A stretch of 64,000 nucleotides of DNA from Yamagishiella unicocca (lineage: Eukaryota > Chlorophyta > Chlorophyceae > Chlamydomonadales > Volvocaceae): the NCBI GenBank assembly GCA_003116995.1, contig BDSL01000003.1, positions 124,001 to 188,000 of the forward strand, read 5' to 3'. This document shows positions 1 through 11,593 of the stretch, in pieces. The notes beneath the pieces are model-generated. The model ran no database searches and was not told the DNA's origin. It saw only the letters and a list, made by a program, of their open reading frames with translations. Position 1 is the first letter of the stretch, and every line of letters starts with the position of its first letter. The position numbers and the translations under genes were made by a program.

Positions 1-3000
1 ACCTGGCCCAGGGTCCGCAGAGCCATCCGCTCCAACAGCAGCTGCCGAGCCGCCAGCGAGCTAGCCATGGCCTGGTACAGATCCTGGGGCTCCATTCCAT
101 GCGAAGAAGGCATCTGTTTCACACGAAGGTAGCGATGCGGTTCCGTGCTGTGGCCGGCCTCCAAGCCTTCAAGTGTGAAGCGGCCCTTATGCCAGATGAT
201 CAGGCCCTGGCGTGGCGAGGGGCACGGAGGGTCAACGGAGGGGCAAGGGACGGAGGTCAGGCGGGCAATGGGAGGGCACGGAGGGAACTCCGAATGGGTG
301 CACCGTACCAAGGCAAGCAGTAGGACGTTAGCAACCTGTATCACGCGGCCATCTGTGGCAGACCTCCGCAGCTTATGTGTGGCGAGCCAAAAAGAGCGAC
401 TGCCCGAACTGCGGACCATATCATTTCAGTCGTGCTGAGGGCTCACTGCTCTACCATGCAGGCTCTACCTGCTGCTCTATGCGCATGGCAGATCAGAAAA
501 CAGTGCTCTATGCATGGCAGATCAGAAAACAGTGCATGACCATGTCTACATTCTGCACCTTATTCACGTCATTCCCCAGCCCACGTCCCACTGCTCCCCG
601 CCAGCCTCACCTGAATATCCCTGCGCGCCAGCGGCGTCAGCCTCTCGACCGTGGAGTTACCCAGCAGCACCATGCCACCAACCGCCGCGTCGCTGATGAG
701 CTTGGTCAGCTGTTGGGAGCAGCCGGGACAGGTGGCAGGTGGATGGGGGAATGGGCTACCTGGTAGTATGGTAATGGGGACCGTACAGCGCAGCTCCGAG
801 ATTTGAAACATGACACCACCATGCGGCTGGAAGGTGGGTGCACGAAATGCAGAAACACCCAGCACCCCTTGTTGCACACGAAGTGTCCGGCTGCTGCACT
901 TGCGGCCGCCAGCACCCATCCACGCCCATCACCCCGCCTTCCTTCCTTCCCCCGGCCGCCCTCCCTGCAGCCCCACCTGCATGCACGCCCCCGAGTAGGC
1001 CATGCGGCCGCTGAGGCCCTTGCGGTACACCACATCACGCCCCGGGACCAGTCCGCTGCAGATGCCCACACGCACGCGGAAGCCCCTGCGCCAGCAGTGG
1101 CAGTAGTAAAGAGCAGATGCGGAGGCAGACATGAGGACATGGGGAAGAGTGGAGCTGGACTGACCAGGTATTTCAGGCATACAGTGGACGCGGCCAATGA
1201 CCGAGCGACTGGCCAACGCCATCCGTATATCCATAGATAGGTACAATGGTTATACGATAATGCGCAAACCTTACAATGCCCAATTACGAGACTGGCAACT
1301 GTGTGCTGCGGCATCCTTTAGGTCAATTCCAGACCTCAACACTACCCCAAGCCGTGCCACCTGTCCCAGTTCCCATTCTGCATTGCAGCCCCGCCAGCTA
1401 TGGCCCTGACCCCCTTTGCCAAGTCACCCACCTGAAGCAGAGAACCCCGTGTCCTGACGATTGGCCGAAGGATCCCTGCGTAGCGCCGGTGCCGGTATTG
1501 GGGCGCAGGTACGGCAGGGCCCCTCCGATGCTGCGCCGGAAGGTGGTACTGGCCGCTGTGATCGGTGACCCCAGTGCAAAGCCGCCAGGCCCGGACATCC
1601 GCTCACGCATGACAGCTGGAGACACCTGGTCCAGAAAGGGCCTTGCGTACGATAACCCTGGTCGGGATCTGGATATAGGACTGGCTGCAGCCGCAACCGC
1701 TGAGGCAATTGAACAGGCATATGCGCCATCCGCAGCTGAAATTGCGGTGTTGCCATCGGCATCACCGTCGAGGTTATGGCTGTCACTGACCCCGCTGCAA
1801 CCCGCATCGGGCCCAGAGGGTATACCTGCTGCCGACGATACCGCCACTGTGTTCACAAAGGACAACATCGCTGGAGCGGAGGGCTGGTGGGATCGGCTGG
1901 CGCCGAACGGATGCAGCTCCTCCTTGTCGCCCGGCTGCTGTGGCTGTGGCCGAACAGCAGCTGAGAAAGCCTGCGGCGGTGCTGTCACTGATGATGCGAC
2001 CAAACCCAGCCGACTGAACATTCGACCCATAGATGTCACCACCGCCGATGTCGCTGACATCGAGGCAACTGCGACCGATGGCACGCGAGGTAAGCAGCTT
2101 TCTGCTAGACTCGCCGATGAAAGTGGCCTGATCTCATTTCCGCTGCATGACTCGGTCCCTGTGACATCGAGCTGCAAGGCCGCACAGCCGCTAAAATAGC
2201 CGCGACGGGGCAACTGCATGGCATTAGTAGCCATTGGCGACGGTGCTTGAATGGGTAACGCTAGCGGTTGCGGCGACACTACCGGTGCCCGATCATCCAA
2301 CACAGCCGGAAAAGGATCGTGCGCAACCCGAGGAGAACCAGCCGCAATCAGTCCAACCGACCCTGCGGGCTGCGGCAGCTGGAAGCCATTGCCGCCACCA
2401 CCTGCGAGAGGACTGGAGTTGAGCGTCGCAGGACTCATGTTGCCACACCGTGGGCTGCTAGGGCTGCTCTGATGAAGGAAGGTGGATGTGGCGCCAGCCA
2501 TCGAATGTTCACTGCACGGTGTACTCGGCCTACCAGACGGGGCAGCAGTGGGCACCACCATCAAGGTCTCCTCCGCGCCGCTGCCATCCCCTGGATCCTC
2601 CTCCCTCCCTGGTCTGTCCCTCTCCTTCACACTACCATGCTCCGGTTCCACCAACGGTGCAAGGTGGCTGCCACCAACCAGCAACGTGCCGCTCTCCTCT
2701 CTGCCATCGCGTAGCAGTGGTGAGAGCTGCAACGGCAGCAGCAGTGAGTCCTCGGCGGGCGCGCGGCCCGACGCCTCACCTCCGTCCTCATCCGATCCTC
2801 CGCCCACTTCAATGGCCCCGCTGTAGTACCGCCGAACCAGCAGCGCCTCCCGATCGCCAAAGCTGATGGGACCGGCGTCCTCAGGGACGTCTGGCAGCAT
2901 CCCGTCAGAAGGGAACACGGTCGCAGCCAACCGGCCACTACTCGATTGCATCATGACCCCTGTACAACCGCTTCCAGCAGGTGCTCGGGCCTGCAGGCTG

Positions 3001-6000
3001 ACTCCGATGCTGGCTGGCGCACACAACTCCGACAGCCCTTTTGTGCTCCCGCGCGGTGAAGTATTAAGCATCAGAGATGCTGGTGCAGCTGAAGCCACCT
3101 GGGTGTCACGCTCATGCATCGCCAATGTGGTCGCCGTCACCGCTGCCAGGGCTTCATTGCTGCCGTCCACACAGGACACCCCGCCGATGCCGCCAGTGAA
3201 GCTATGTGGGTGGGACCGCAGTGTGGTAGCCTGCGGAGTGCTCAAATATGCCCCACCGGACAGCGAGTAGCCGCCAGAGCCGCCGGGGCTGGCAAGCACC
3301 CTCCCCGAGTGGGTCGCGCCCACTGGCATCACTCCGGCATCCATGGTCAATTCAAGGTAAGTCTGCGAGGACAGCCTGCCCAGGTGCTCGTAGCCCCCTC
3401 CCTTGGCGGATGTCAGCAAGTCACACGGGCCGGCCTGCAGGTTGCCACCAGTTGGGGTGTTCGTGGTGTTGTAGCTGTCGATGTTGGCGGTATTGGGTCT
3501 CTGGCCAAAGTCCAAGTCGTCCTCGTCCTCATCCTGGCTGTCACCGTCTCTGCCCTCGTGTGCAGACCCCAGTCGGCAGAGGGTGGCGGAGAAGGTGCTG
3601 CTGCTGGAGATCGCACCAACACCGCTGTCGCTGTGGCGAGCTGCAGCCACCAGGGCTGCCGCCTGGGGAATGGACGTCGCCCTGCCCTGGTTGTAGCTGG
3701 CGCGATCCCGTTCCTTCAGCGCCGCTCTAGGAGAGTCGACGGACATCTCACACTGGTGGCGGTTGTGATGGTTGTGGTAGTGAGTGTGGTCAATGTCTCC
3801 TGGTAACGGTGTGTTGCCGCGGGTTGGCAGCAAGGACACGCCGCTCTGCTTCTTTATCAGGGCGTGCAGCGCCCGCACCTCAAAGTCTATGACGTAGTTA
3901 GGCACACCGTGTTGTACCAGCGGAGAGGTCAGCGCCGGGGCGGGAGTCGAAAGCTGGGCGGGACTTGGAAGCAGAGAGGGCGAGTGCTGGCCCCCAAGGT
4001 GAGACCTGCCGGCAGCAGCACGCCGGCCGCTGATGATCCTCTTGGCGCTGAAGGGCCACAGAGCCGAGGTGAAGGCGGGTGCCCCGGCAGAGGCCGACGG
4101 TGATGACGGGAACGGGCTGACTGCCAGCTGAGAGGCAGACGCGGGGAACAGATGGTTACCCTTGCTGTTGCCGTTAGGTAGGCTGGGGTTTGTAAGTCGA
4201 CCAGAGAGGACCCATTCCAGCAAAGATGCTGTGTACGGCACCTGGTGTGGCTGCTGTCGCGCCTGCTGTGGCGCCGCCGTCGAGGATGGCGCTGAATTGG
4301 GTTCTGAGGCTGGAGCACCGCTGTCCGGTCCAGCTCCTAGGACGCTGTTGGCGACACCCAGCTGTGTAACGGAGGCTGTCGTGGGGATGTGGTACAAGAC
4401 GCTGCAGGCCTCATGCCGCAGCAGCGGCTCGGGCCACTGCAGCTGCATCATGGAGACCTGCGAGGTGACGCCCCAAGGGGACCGGCGGCAGGGAGGGGTG
4501 TGAAGGAAAGGTTGGGGCCGGGTCTGGGAGGGCCTAGGAGACTGGATAGGCGCACGGAGGTTCGAGTCCTCGCCCCCGATCCCCCTGGCCCCGCTCACCT
4601 GCATCTCCAGCGCGAAGGCCACTGCGCTGGTCGCCGAGGGGAAGGCGATGATGAACGAGTCGCCCTCCGTGTGGCACTCGTAGCCATGGTGCTTGGGCAG
4701 CAGGCTGCGGATGCAGTCGTTGTGCAGCGACAGCGCATCGTCCATGACCGCAGCCTCCAGCGCCTCCCACAGCGCAGTGGAGGACTGCGGGCGGGGGGGG
4801 GGGGGATCGAAGAGCAAGGTGGCGTCAGTTGGCCGATTATGCTCGTATGCGATTACACACAGATCAGCGCCCCCTTCGGGGTAGTGGGAGCAGTGGATGG
4901 ACGGGTAGCTTTCTGAGGAACGCTACTTGGAGGGGGCTCTGAACCCGGGCTGAGGCCGGTGGGCAACTCCCTGAGCCCGCGCCGCCACCCACCTGGATGT
5001 CCGTGATGCATAGCGACGTGTCGGGCGAATAGCTGGGCGCCTGCACCGGGTGCAGCTTCCTGTTGCTTCCTGGCGCCGACCGCCGCTTATGATGCACCAG
5101 GACCGCTGCGGCCAACACGGCCAGCACCGCTACTGCTGAGCCGGCGACCGCCACCCCAACAATGCCCAACGATGAAAGTCCACCATGCCCGTCATTCCCG
5201 CCGGAAGCCGCCCGCTGACTCTGTAGCTCCTGCAGGCCCCCCTGCTGCGGTGTGCGGTAGCCGATGTCACGCCAGTAAGCTCGCTGCAGGTTCGGAGCCT
5301 CGCCCCCGTAGTAGGTGTCCAGCACGTGCGAATAGCGCGTCCGCAGGAACTGTGAGCAGCAGGGGCGGAAGCGAGAGGGACCCCGACCCAGCAGTTGTAC
5401 TTCTGGCTCTGGATGCAAACAAGCAATGCTTGGGCTCGTTCGACGCCCGCAAACTTTTGTGCAGGAATCGGATGCCACCGTCGTGAGCACACTGCATGGG
5501 CAGCCACCGTCGTGAGCACACTGCATGGGCAGCCACCGTCGTGAGCACACTGCGTGGGCAGCCAGCAGCTCGGAGACAGCGCCCGGTGCGCGTGCGAGCT
5601 GCGAACAGGCATTCATCTGTTTCAAAGCATCGCCTCCACACTGGCCACGTGACAGCACCCACCCGCACCCACCCGACATCGCTTACACAAGACCGTGCAG
5701 ACCCCCAGCAGGCACCGCGACTTGCGCACATCCCCTGACTCGCTTCGCCCCACCCGACTCACCCCCAGCAGCTCCGCCGGTGATGTCCCGTTGTACAGCA
5801 CCGCTGTCGCCACCTCCCCCATGGCTGTTTCTATGCCAACGCAGCCAGTCGCTCGGAAGCCGCTGGCCAAGCATGGGTGGCTCATGGATTCGGCCATGAC
5901 GGACAAAAAGGCCAGCGTGTCCTCACGCTCGTAGCCCGCATCCGTCCACTTCTTAATGTTTTCCGGCGATAGGTGCCTGGCGCGCACAGGGGAGGTGCGA

Positions 6001-9000
6001 GTGGTGGGATCCAAGGCGAGCGGCCAGCCACCCTGCGATCATTTCAGGCCATACCAGGGGTTGGGATAGGCGTTGGGACAAGACTGGGTGGGGGCAACCC
6101 ACAGTAAGGCAGGAGGCGGAGATCGCTGTTGCGTCTCTGCAAGGGAAGAATCCCCATCTCACACGCAAGTCCGAACCAGAACAACAAAGTCTGGACCAAT
6201 GGCTGCCTGTGCTTCGTTGGTGTCTGTGGCGCACATTAGGCTGGGTGCCCCAAACGGACAAACCAGTTGTTACCTCGTAGGTTAGCGCGTAGACGAAGGC
6301 GCGCAGCGATGCCAGGGCGTGGTTCGGCGGCGCGTGGCGGTTGATGGCGAGCGAAAGCGCACCGCGGCCCAGGTACGGCACACGGTTAATCAACACCGTG
6401 CCGTTGTGTACGGCGCTTGTGATGGGCGTTGCGTAGGGGCAAAGGGTCTTCGTACATTTCTCCAGCTGGCCTTTTGCGCGACATGTAGAGCGGAAAGAAT
6501 GTTCCGGCCGTTACTTCGGCAGGTAGTGGTCATACTTTGGCTGTAGGATGGTCCTCTAAGGAGACACCGCGGATGCTTCCCAAAATTATGGGGTTGGCCT
6601 CTTACTAATTTATATGCGGTTGGCCTCATATTATTTTATATGTGGTTGGCTTCTTACTAATTTATACGCAGTTGGCCTCTTACTAGTTTAACGACACACC
6701 TGTTGTTCGGTTCTGCACCAGGTGGGAGCCGGGCAGCATCGACACGCCTATCTGTCCCGCGAGCTTACGACCGAAGGCGAAGTTAAACGTCTTGATCAAC
6801 GACGTGACACTCAGCGCGAACATACACTGCGGGGGAGCCAGAGTGGGGGTTGAGCGTTTTGGGTCTTGCGATACTATTTTCCCGGGACAGCAACCAATGG
6901 GACAGCAGGGCAGGGCAGATAACTGCTAGAAGCACGGGCATGTTGCAATCTACCGCAATCAATTTACCCGTTGGAGGTAAAACGCCTCCGACAAACGGTC
7001 GCAGTTGCGGCCGGCAGGTGGTCCCAGTGCAGATAGCTCCTGGAAGATCCGGAGGGCCTCAGCCATGGCGGGTCCGGTGAAGAGCGGCTTTGAGACGAGG
7101 GGCGGGCAAGGGGGCGCGAGAGAGAGCGGGTTTGAATAAAGCTGAACTGCGCAGCGGAGGGTGGCATGCAGGTTTGGGTCTATGAGGGGCTCCACGGCTG
7201 GGAGGCAGGGGTGCACATCCAATCATAGGAAAGAAGCAACCCATCACATCGCTGGGACTCAACTAGCCGTCCCGCGCTCTGAACCATAGTTCCTTCCGTC
7301 CCTGCTTTTTGCAACGGTCGCTGCCAGTCCATCTCCCACCTGCATCGTGACTGGGTCGAAGTACAGTCCCGCCTTTGTGCCGTACGCCCCCACCATGGAT
7401 GCCCAGATGGCTGTCAGCGACAGCCCCTCGTAGAAGCAGCCATACGGCAGGCCGAAGCAAAACCCGTATTGGACGCATGGCTGGCTGCTGTTGGAGATGC
7501 AGGGCACCTGGGCAAGAAGGGAGCGTCCGGCGGCCCTTTGTGATGCAGGCAGGGACGAGGGACTATTTCCCGGGTGACGCAAGGCGCACCCCAGACCACC
7601 CAAATCATCACTGCGGAACCCAGACGAGGTTGCGAACATCGCCGTCCTACACAGGCAGTAACGAGAGCCTGCCTGTCGGCTGGACAGCCAGCGTCGAAGG
7701 ACGGCAAGGTTTAGCTCTCATCACGCCCCGGGAACGACACAAGAGCCAGTACTCCCGGCCGCAACAGCGGCACCATGCATCTCCTGTCGTCCGCAGGCAC
7801 AATACATGGCCCCAGGTGCCCCGCGAACTGCCGCTCCATCCCCTTACCTCGGTTCCGTTGATACGCCTAGCTACCGCCAAGGTCTCCTCCCAGCTGGATG
7901 GAGGGCTGAGACCTAGCTTCTTGAACAGGTCCCTGCGAAGGAACAGCCGTACAGGTGGTTATCCCAGTGCGACCTTAGCTCTTTGTTGACGGGTGGGTGG
8001 CAGCAAGCCAGCGGTTGTGCGAACAGCAGGTTCTGATAAGCGTGCTGGCCGCTCGGCGACCGCCCCTGAACTCCAATCGTACACGCTGCCGCCAGCAACC
8101 CACCTCCTCCAGAACAGCAGCGGCACTTCGGCCGTGTATGGAATGCTGACAACGTTGCCATCGTACACCCCAGCGACATCCCGGAAGACCTGCAGCAGCG
8201 GGGCCCATCAGGTCGCTGGCTCGTCCGACATGGGCCCTGGCTCAGCACTTCTGCCATATGGTTTCAGGTGCATGGCCGCCCCAACCCCACACCGCCCCTG
8301 CACCACCACCTTGAGTGGTGCGCAACGCGGCAGATGGAACCGGATGCTTACCTCCGGTATGTCTTGCCAGTAGGCAGAGAGGGCAGGAATTAGCGGCAGT
8401 AGCTTGTCCAGTGGCTGCACCAGGTCGTTGTCGTACATGCCGCTCAGCGCCGGCGGGGCCAGGGCCCAGCCTGCGGCCGGCCGGCGGGTGAGCGCCTCAT
8501 GAGCGCACGGCGCCAGACGATAGGGGGCCCCCTGGGGTCGTGGTTAGGCGCCGCGACATGTGATAGCCGACGCACGGCACCCCTTGAAATGGCACCTCAG
8601 CACGCCTTCCCACCAACGACTCCAGTTCCTGCCCCTTCCGTCCCACCCCATCCGCGGTTGCTCCGTAGAGCCTTTGCACCATGGGCTTCGTTCCCAGGTA
8701 CCACCCTGGCGCGCGCTTGCGTCTCCGTACCCGATAAGCCGGCAAACCCCTCCATCACCTGCTGACCGGCAAACCCCTCCCTCACCCGCGTATTGTCGCA
8801 TGCTTGCCGCCAGGTCCGCCGGTTGAATGTATGTCGTCGCAAGCTGCGAGTTCCACCAGTCTGGATCCACCGACTTGACGTTCAGGGGCACCTGGGGTGG
8901 TCACGCAAGCCGACCAGCCAACCGGGGGGGCATAACGGGCCTCACACGCAGGGCCTGGACTGGAGCACTGCGCGCGAGTCGCGGTGCAGCAGGATGGATA

Positions 9001-9353
9001 ACCCAAATCAGCGATGCTCGACGAAGCCCATAGACGCATGCCGCATGACATGACAATGGGTTGTGCTGGATTCAGGATCCAGGATCCGAATTTTCGCAAT
9101 CGTGCAAACACCGTGGGCCGCCCTCAGCGGTTATCAGCCCCTTTTGGGCACAGCACCGTGATGGCTGCCACAGAGGCCTGAGAGAAATCTTGCCATCCGT
9201 AAATAAATCCACCAGCCGCCCCCACCCACCCTATGCGGCATTTACCTCGGAGGTGTTTGCATACATCTGAACCAGCTGTGACATTTGGTATGTGCCACCG
9301 TAGCTGTAAACTGCGCACCAGCCGTCATGCGAGCGAACATTAATGAGTAGGTC
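1..9353 (-). CDS. Periplasmic-binding-protein-like receptor nucleotide cyclase (class III adenylate/guanylate cyclase), partial at the left edge
   Basis: Predicted exons, high to low: ~9353-9246, 8891-8786, 8470-8352, 8189-8104, 7932-7848, 7507-7340, 7087-6968, 6826-6700, 6470-6274, 6032-5763, 5349-4993, 4784-4599, 4457-1432, 1085-977, 709-611, 206-3. All intron phases agree. The first ten exons read like a bacterial extracellular solute-binding protein (RDLFKKLGL..SWEE, CPYATPITSAVHNGT, GGWPLALDP). Exon 5349-4993 carries a transmembrane helix (GIVGVAVAGSAVAVLAVLAA) followed by HHKRR. The cyclase domain starts at its end: ITDIQ joined to SSTALWE gives the first metal-binding Asp, then TEGDSFIIAF the second, RVRVGICSG and LISDAAVGGMVLLG. 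The fold should convert ATP or GTP to the cyclic nucleotide at the plasma or ciliary membrane; substrate choice cannot be read here. The left edge stops at a likely donor after LRTLGQ, so the C-terminus is missing. The 5' exon(s) above 9.35 kb are unresolved. Confidence 0.85.
474..535. repeat. Two-copy direct repeat of about 30 bp in a cyclase intron
   Basis: The words GCTCTATGC and ATGGCAGATCAGAAAACAGT occur twice back to back, differing by a two-base insertion. The pair lies in the intron between exons 709-611 and 206-3. Confidence 0.85.
1432..4457 (-). other. Giant low-complexity insert exon inside the cyclase catalytic domain
   Basis: This single 3026-nt exon begins right after the exon carrying the second metal-binding Asp (TEGDS) and ends just before RVRVGICSG. 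It opens with a conserved piece of the domain (LQWPEPLLRHEACSVLYH). About 950 residues of Ser/Ala/Gly/Pro-rich sequence follow, with short ordered patches such as YVIDFEVRALHALIKK. The reading frame is open over its whole length, and both flanking introns have matching phase (0 and 2). Class III cyclases of this algal family often carry inserts at this place; this one is very long. Confidence 0.8.
5476..5562. repeat. 29-bp tandem repeat, three copies, in a cyclase intron
   Basis: Three nearly perfect copies (CACCGTCGTGAGCACACTGC followed by RTGGGCAGC) lie in the intron between exons 6032-5763 and 5349-4993. Short open frames running through it are products of the repeat. Confidence 0.9.
6592..6690. 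repeat. 26-bp AT-rich tandem repeat, about four copies, in a cyclase intron
   Basis: Units of the type GGTTGGCCTCTTACTAATTT plus ATATGC repeat almost four times. The AT content is far above the surrounding DNA. The array lies in the intron between exons 6826-6700 and 6470-6274. Confidence 0.9.
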
Positions 9354-9680
9354 AGCGGTTGTAGCCCAATGAGACGTGCTTGCTGGTTGGTGGGGTGCGG
9401 TGCAAAAGAAGTCCTAGTTCGCCAAAGCCGGGATGTCGTAGGCACCGCCTGGAAGGGTCTAAGCGGCACAGCCCCCACCATGCCGGCCCTGCAGCATGTC
9501 CCAACCCATGACGCCCTCCGTTGCTTGATGGCGTTGGAAGCAGCATGCATGTGAAAGCTGCTGGTGAGCAAGACGACATGTGGAAACACTCGCTGCTGGC
9601 GCTGCCGCAGGCCTTGCCCACCATGGTGGGAACAATGCTCGAGCAATACGGATAAGCCAGCCGACTAGGTTTTGTGGTCG

Positions 9681-9848
9681 GCCCGACCCAGATGCCCCGA
9701 CCCGGATGCCCCGACCCAGATGCCCCGACCCAGATGCCCCGACCCGGATGCCCCGACCCGGATGCCCCGACCCAGATGCCCCGACCCAGATGCCCCGACC
9801 CAGATGCCCCGACCCAGATGCCCCGACCCAGATGCCCCGATCCAGGAG
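9681..9848. repeat. 14-bp minisatellite, about eleven copies
   Basis: The unit GATGCCCCGACCCR repeats head to tail with only an A/G change at its last base, then decays near 9841. Because 14 is not a multiple of 3 and the unit lacks stop codons, all frames stay open across it and give false reading frames on both strands. It sits upstream of the recognised cyclase exons. Confidence 0.95.
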
Positions 9849-10509
9849 CCATCACCCACCCGTCGCACATACCTGTGTGGTTAAACAAGAACGTTCGGAT
9901 CACCTGGGGTGGGAAGGGTGGTGGTGTGGCGCACGGGGGGTTGGTCCCTCAAAAGGAGGTACTTTTTGACCACCCGGCGGCACATCGGGGAGTCTCACGC
10001 TTGCCCACGGGCACGCAAACGGTGCCCACATATCGGTAATGATAGCTTTCAAGGTCGGAGTTGGTTCCCAAGTGGCTCAGTTGACAATGGTTGCGATGGT
10101 GTACGCAAACGAACACGTGCAGCGCTCTTGAGGCAAGGAGTGCAGCTAGTATGGCAGCACCATGTTTCAGATCATAAGCACAGACAGAGATGCGACTACC
10201 GGCACGTTAGTTGAACACAAGGATGGGGACTGGGGGCCGGGGACGCTACGCACCTGCTAAAGAGTGTGACGTGGCAGCGCACGCGAACAACCGCACAATC
10301 CCACCCTAGAACTGACCTGCCCACTCGTATTGCTATCCGTTGCGCATGACCACAGTAGCAAGGCGTCGGCGCGGACGTCCATCGCCGTGCCAGAGGTCTC
10401 GGCAGGGCTGCAAACGCTGCGACAATTGAAATGAGTACGTTACGGTACTGTAAGAGATAACTATTGCTCACGAGCTTTTATGCACCGGCGTCCAGCTAGC
10501 TTAACGTAC

Positions 10510-10709
10510 CTCTGGGTTGACGCAACGCGTTGCTTATATCCGCGAAGACACCCGTATTCCGCTGTCTCCACCTCATTCGCTACCTCTCCCTCTATACTAG
10601 TCGCACGAGGGCAGCGTAGTGTGAGAGTGACGACGAAAACCAGGGAGACGTAGCACACCCGACTCAATGCCGCACACAGAGAAAAGCTGTTCTCTGCAGA
10701 TCGGCCCAT
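10510..10709 (-). CDS. Candidate signal-peptide first exon, possibly of the cyclase gene
   Basis: The reading frame starts at ATG 10709 and has a polar N-terminus followed by a hydrophobic core (CYVSLVFVVTLTL) and a polar region, as in a secretory signal peptide. It ends at a strong donor (CAGAG|GTACGT at 10509) in phase 2. It lies upstream of the receptor-cyclase exons on the same strand, and that receptor needs a signal peptide. The linking exon or exons between 10.5 and 9.35 kb were not found, so the assignment to that gene is an inference. Confidence 0.35.
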
Positions 10710-11157
10710 CAAAAATAGAAATAGCAGCCCGGCGCCTTATCAATGAGCAGTTGGCCTGGCCATTCCTGGCAGGCACTTGAACTTGGAGGCGCTCATACCG
10801 TCTCCAGCATGCCGCAAGCCACTATTTAGTAGAATGTTATCATATAGACTTAAATGAAACCCCCAATAGGCCCTTTCCCATTTAGGAACATTAGGAAGTC
10901 GGACGAGGCCTTGTAAGAATACGACAATGCTAGGCATGTATGCAGCCAGTTCTATGCGCGTAAGAGGGTAAACTATGTGAAGAAGAGGGTACCGGTATCC
11001 AACTCGTCTTCTGATACAACCCTTATTGAGAAGTATTGTACTGGTGCGCAGCTGTTACACCGGTAGGTCCTATTATTCGCTGCAGTGTATGCTCATTGTT
11101 GCCTACTTAGCGCGCGTGAGACATCCTGCCTTTGGATGATGATGGTGATTACAAGTG

Positions 11158-11192
11158 ACTTGTACAATTCAGACGAGCCAGGAGGCTCATGA
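11158..11192 (+). repeat. Dispersed 35-bp motif, copy 1
   Basis: CTTGTACAATTCAGACGAGC and the following CAGGAGGCTCATGAA recur with few changes at about 12609-12640 and, more weakly, at 11563-11600. The three copies bracket the retrotransposon remnant. Confidence 0.6.
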
Positions 11193-11593
11193 ATCGCTTT
11201 AAAAGTTGCCGTCCATAGACGTTTTGAGAAAAGAAAATAGCAGATACCACTAGAATTCTGCCTTTGGAACTTGCGCACTGCCTTCATGCGAACATGGTAG
11301 GGGGAGGTACTTCTTCCGTGAGCCGGGCGGTGCACGTTGTCAAAAATTACCTTTTGTAGCACGCGGCATCATAAAGCACTTGCCGGGCTATTTGTCCTGG
11401 TGTGGCAAAACAGCAGTTGGTCACACCATTTGATCGAACAACTGCGCACAAGCGCGCCTCAGCCGCTTTATTGCGCACAATTTCACCCCAGACGCCCCGA
11501 GCAGGCACCCGCAGCTGGCCGTACAAACTGCCGTGATTGATTAATTGCTCTTGGAGCGCGTAAGGCCAGATGAGTCGGGCCTAGTCAGGAGGC

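Larger units (their letters stand above)
9860..11590. other. Gene-poor interval
   Basis: Apart from the candidate signal-peptide exon at 10510-10709, I see no protein family, RNA gene or clear exon chain here. Base composition is closer to neutral than in the genes. One member of a short repeated motif lies at 11158-11192. Confidence 0.5.

Noticed and set aside
1276..2199. 307-codon plus-strand frame
   Set aside because: It is antisense to the open, in-phase cyclase insert exon and has no motif of its own.
4559..4570. GGTTCGAGTCC, like a tRNA B box
   Set aside because: No matching A box, anticodon stem or acceptor stem can be drawn around it, and it lies in the short intron beside the cyclase exon at 4599.
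9681..9848. CRISPR-like array
   Set aside because: The repeats are contiguous 14-bp units without spacers, in eukaryotic DNA.
9352..10039. Several repetitive frames on both strands (His/Ser/Gly- or Pro/Asp-rich)
   Set aside because: They arise from the stop-free 14-bp minisatellite.
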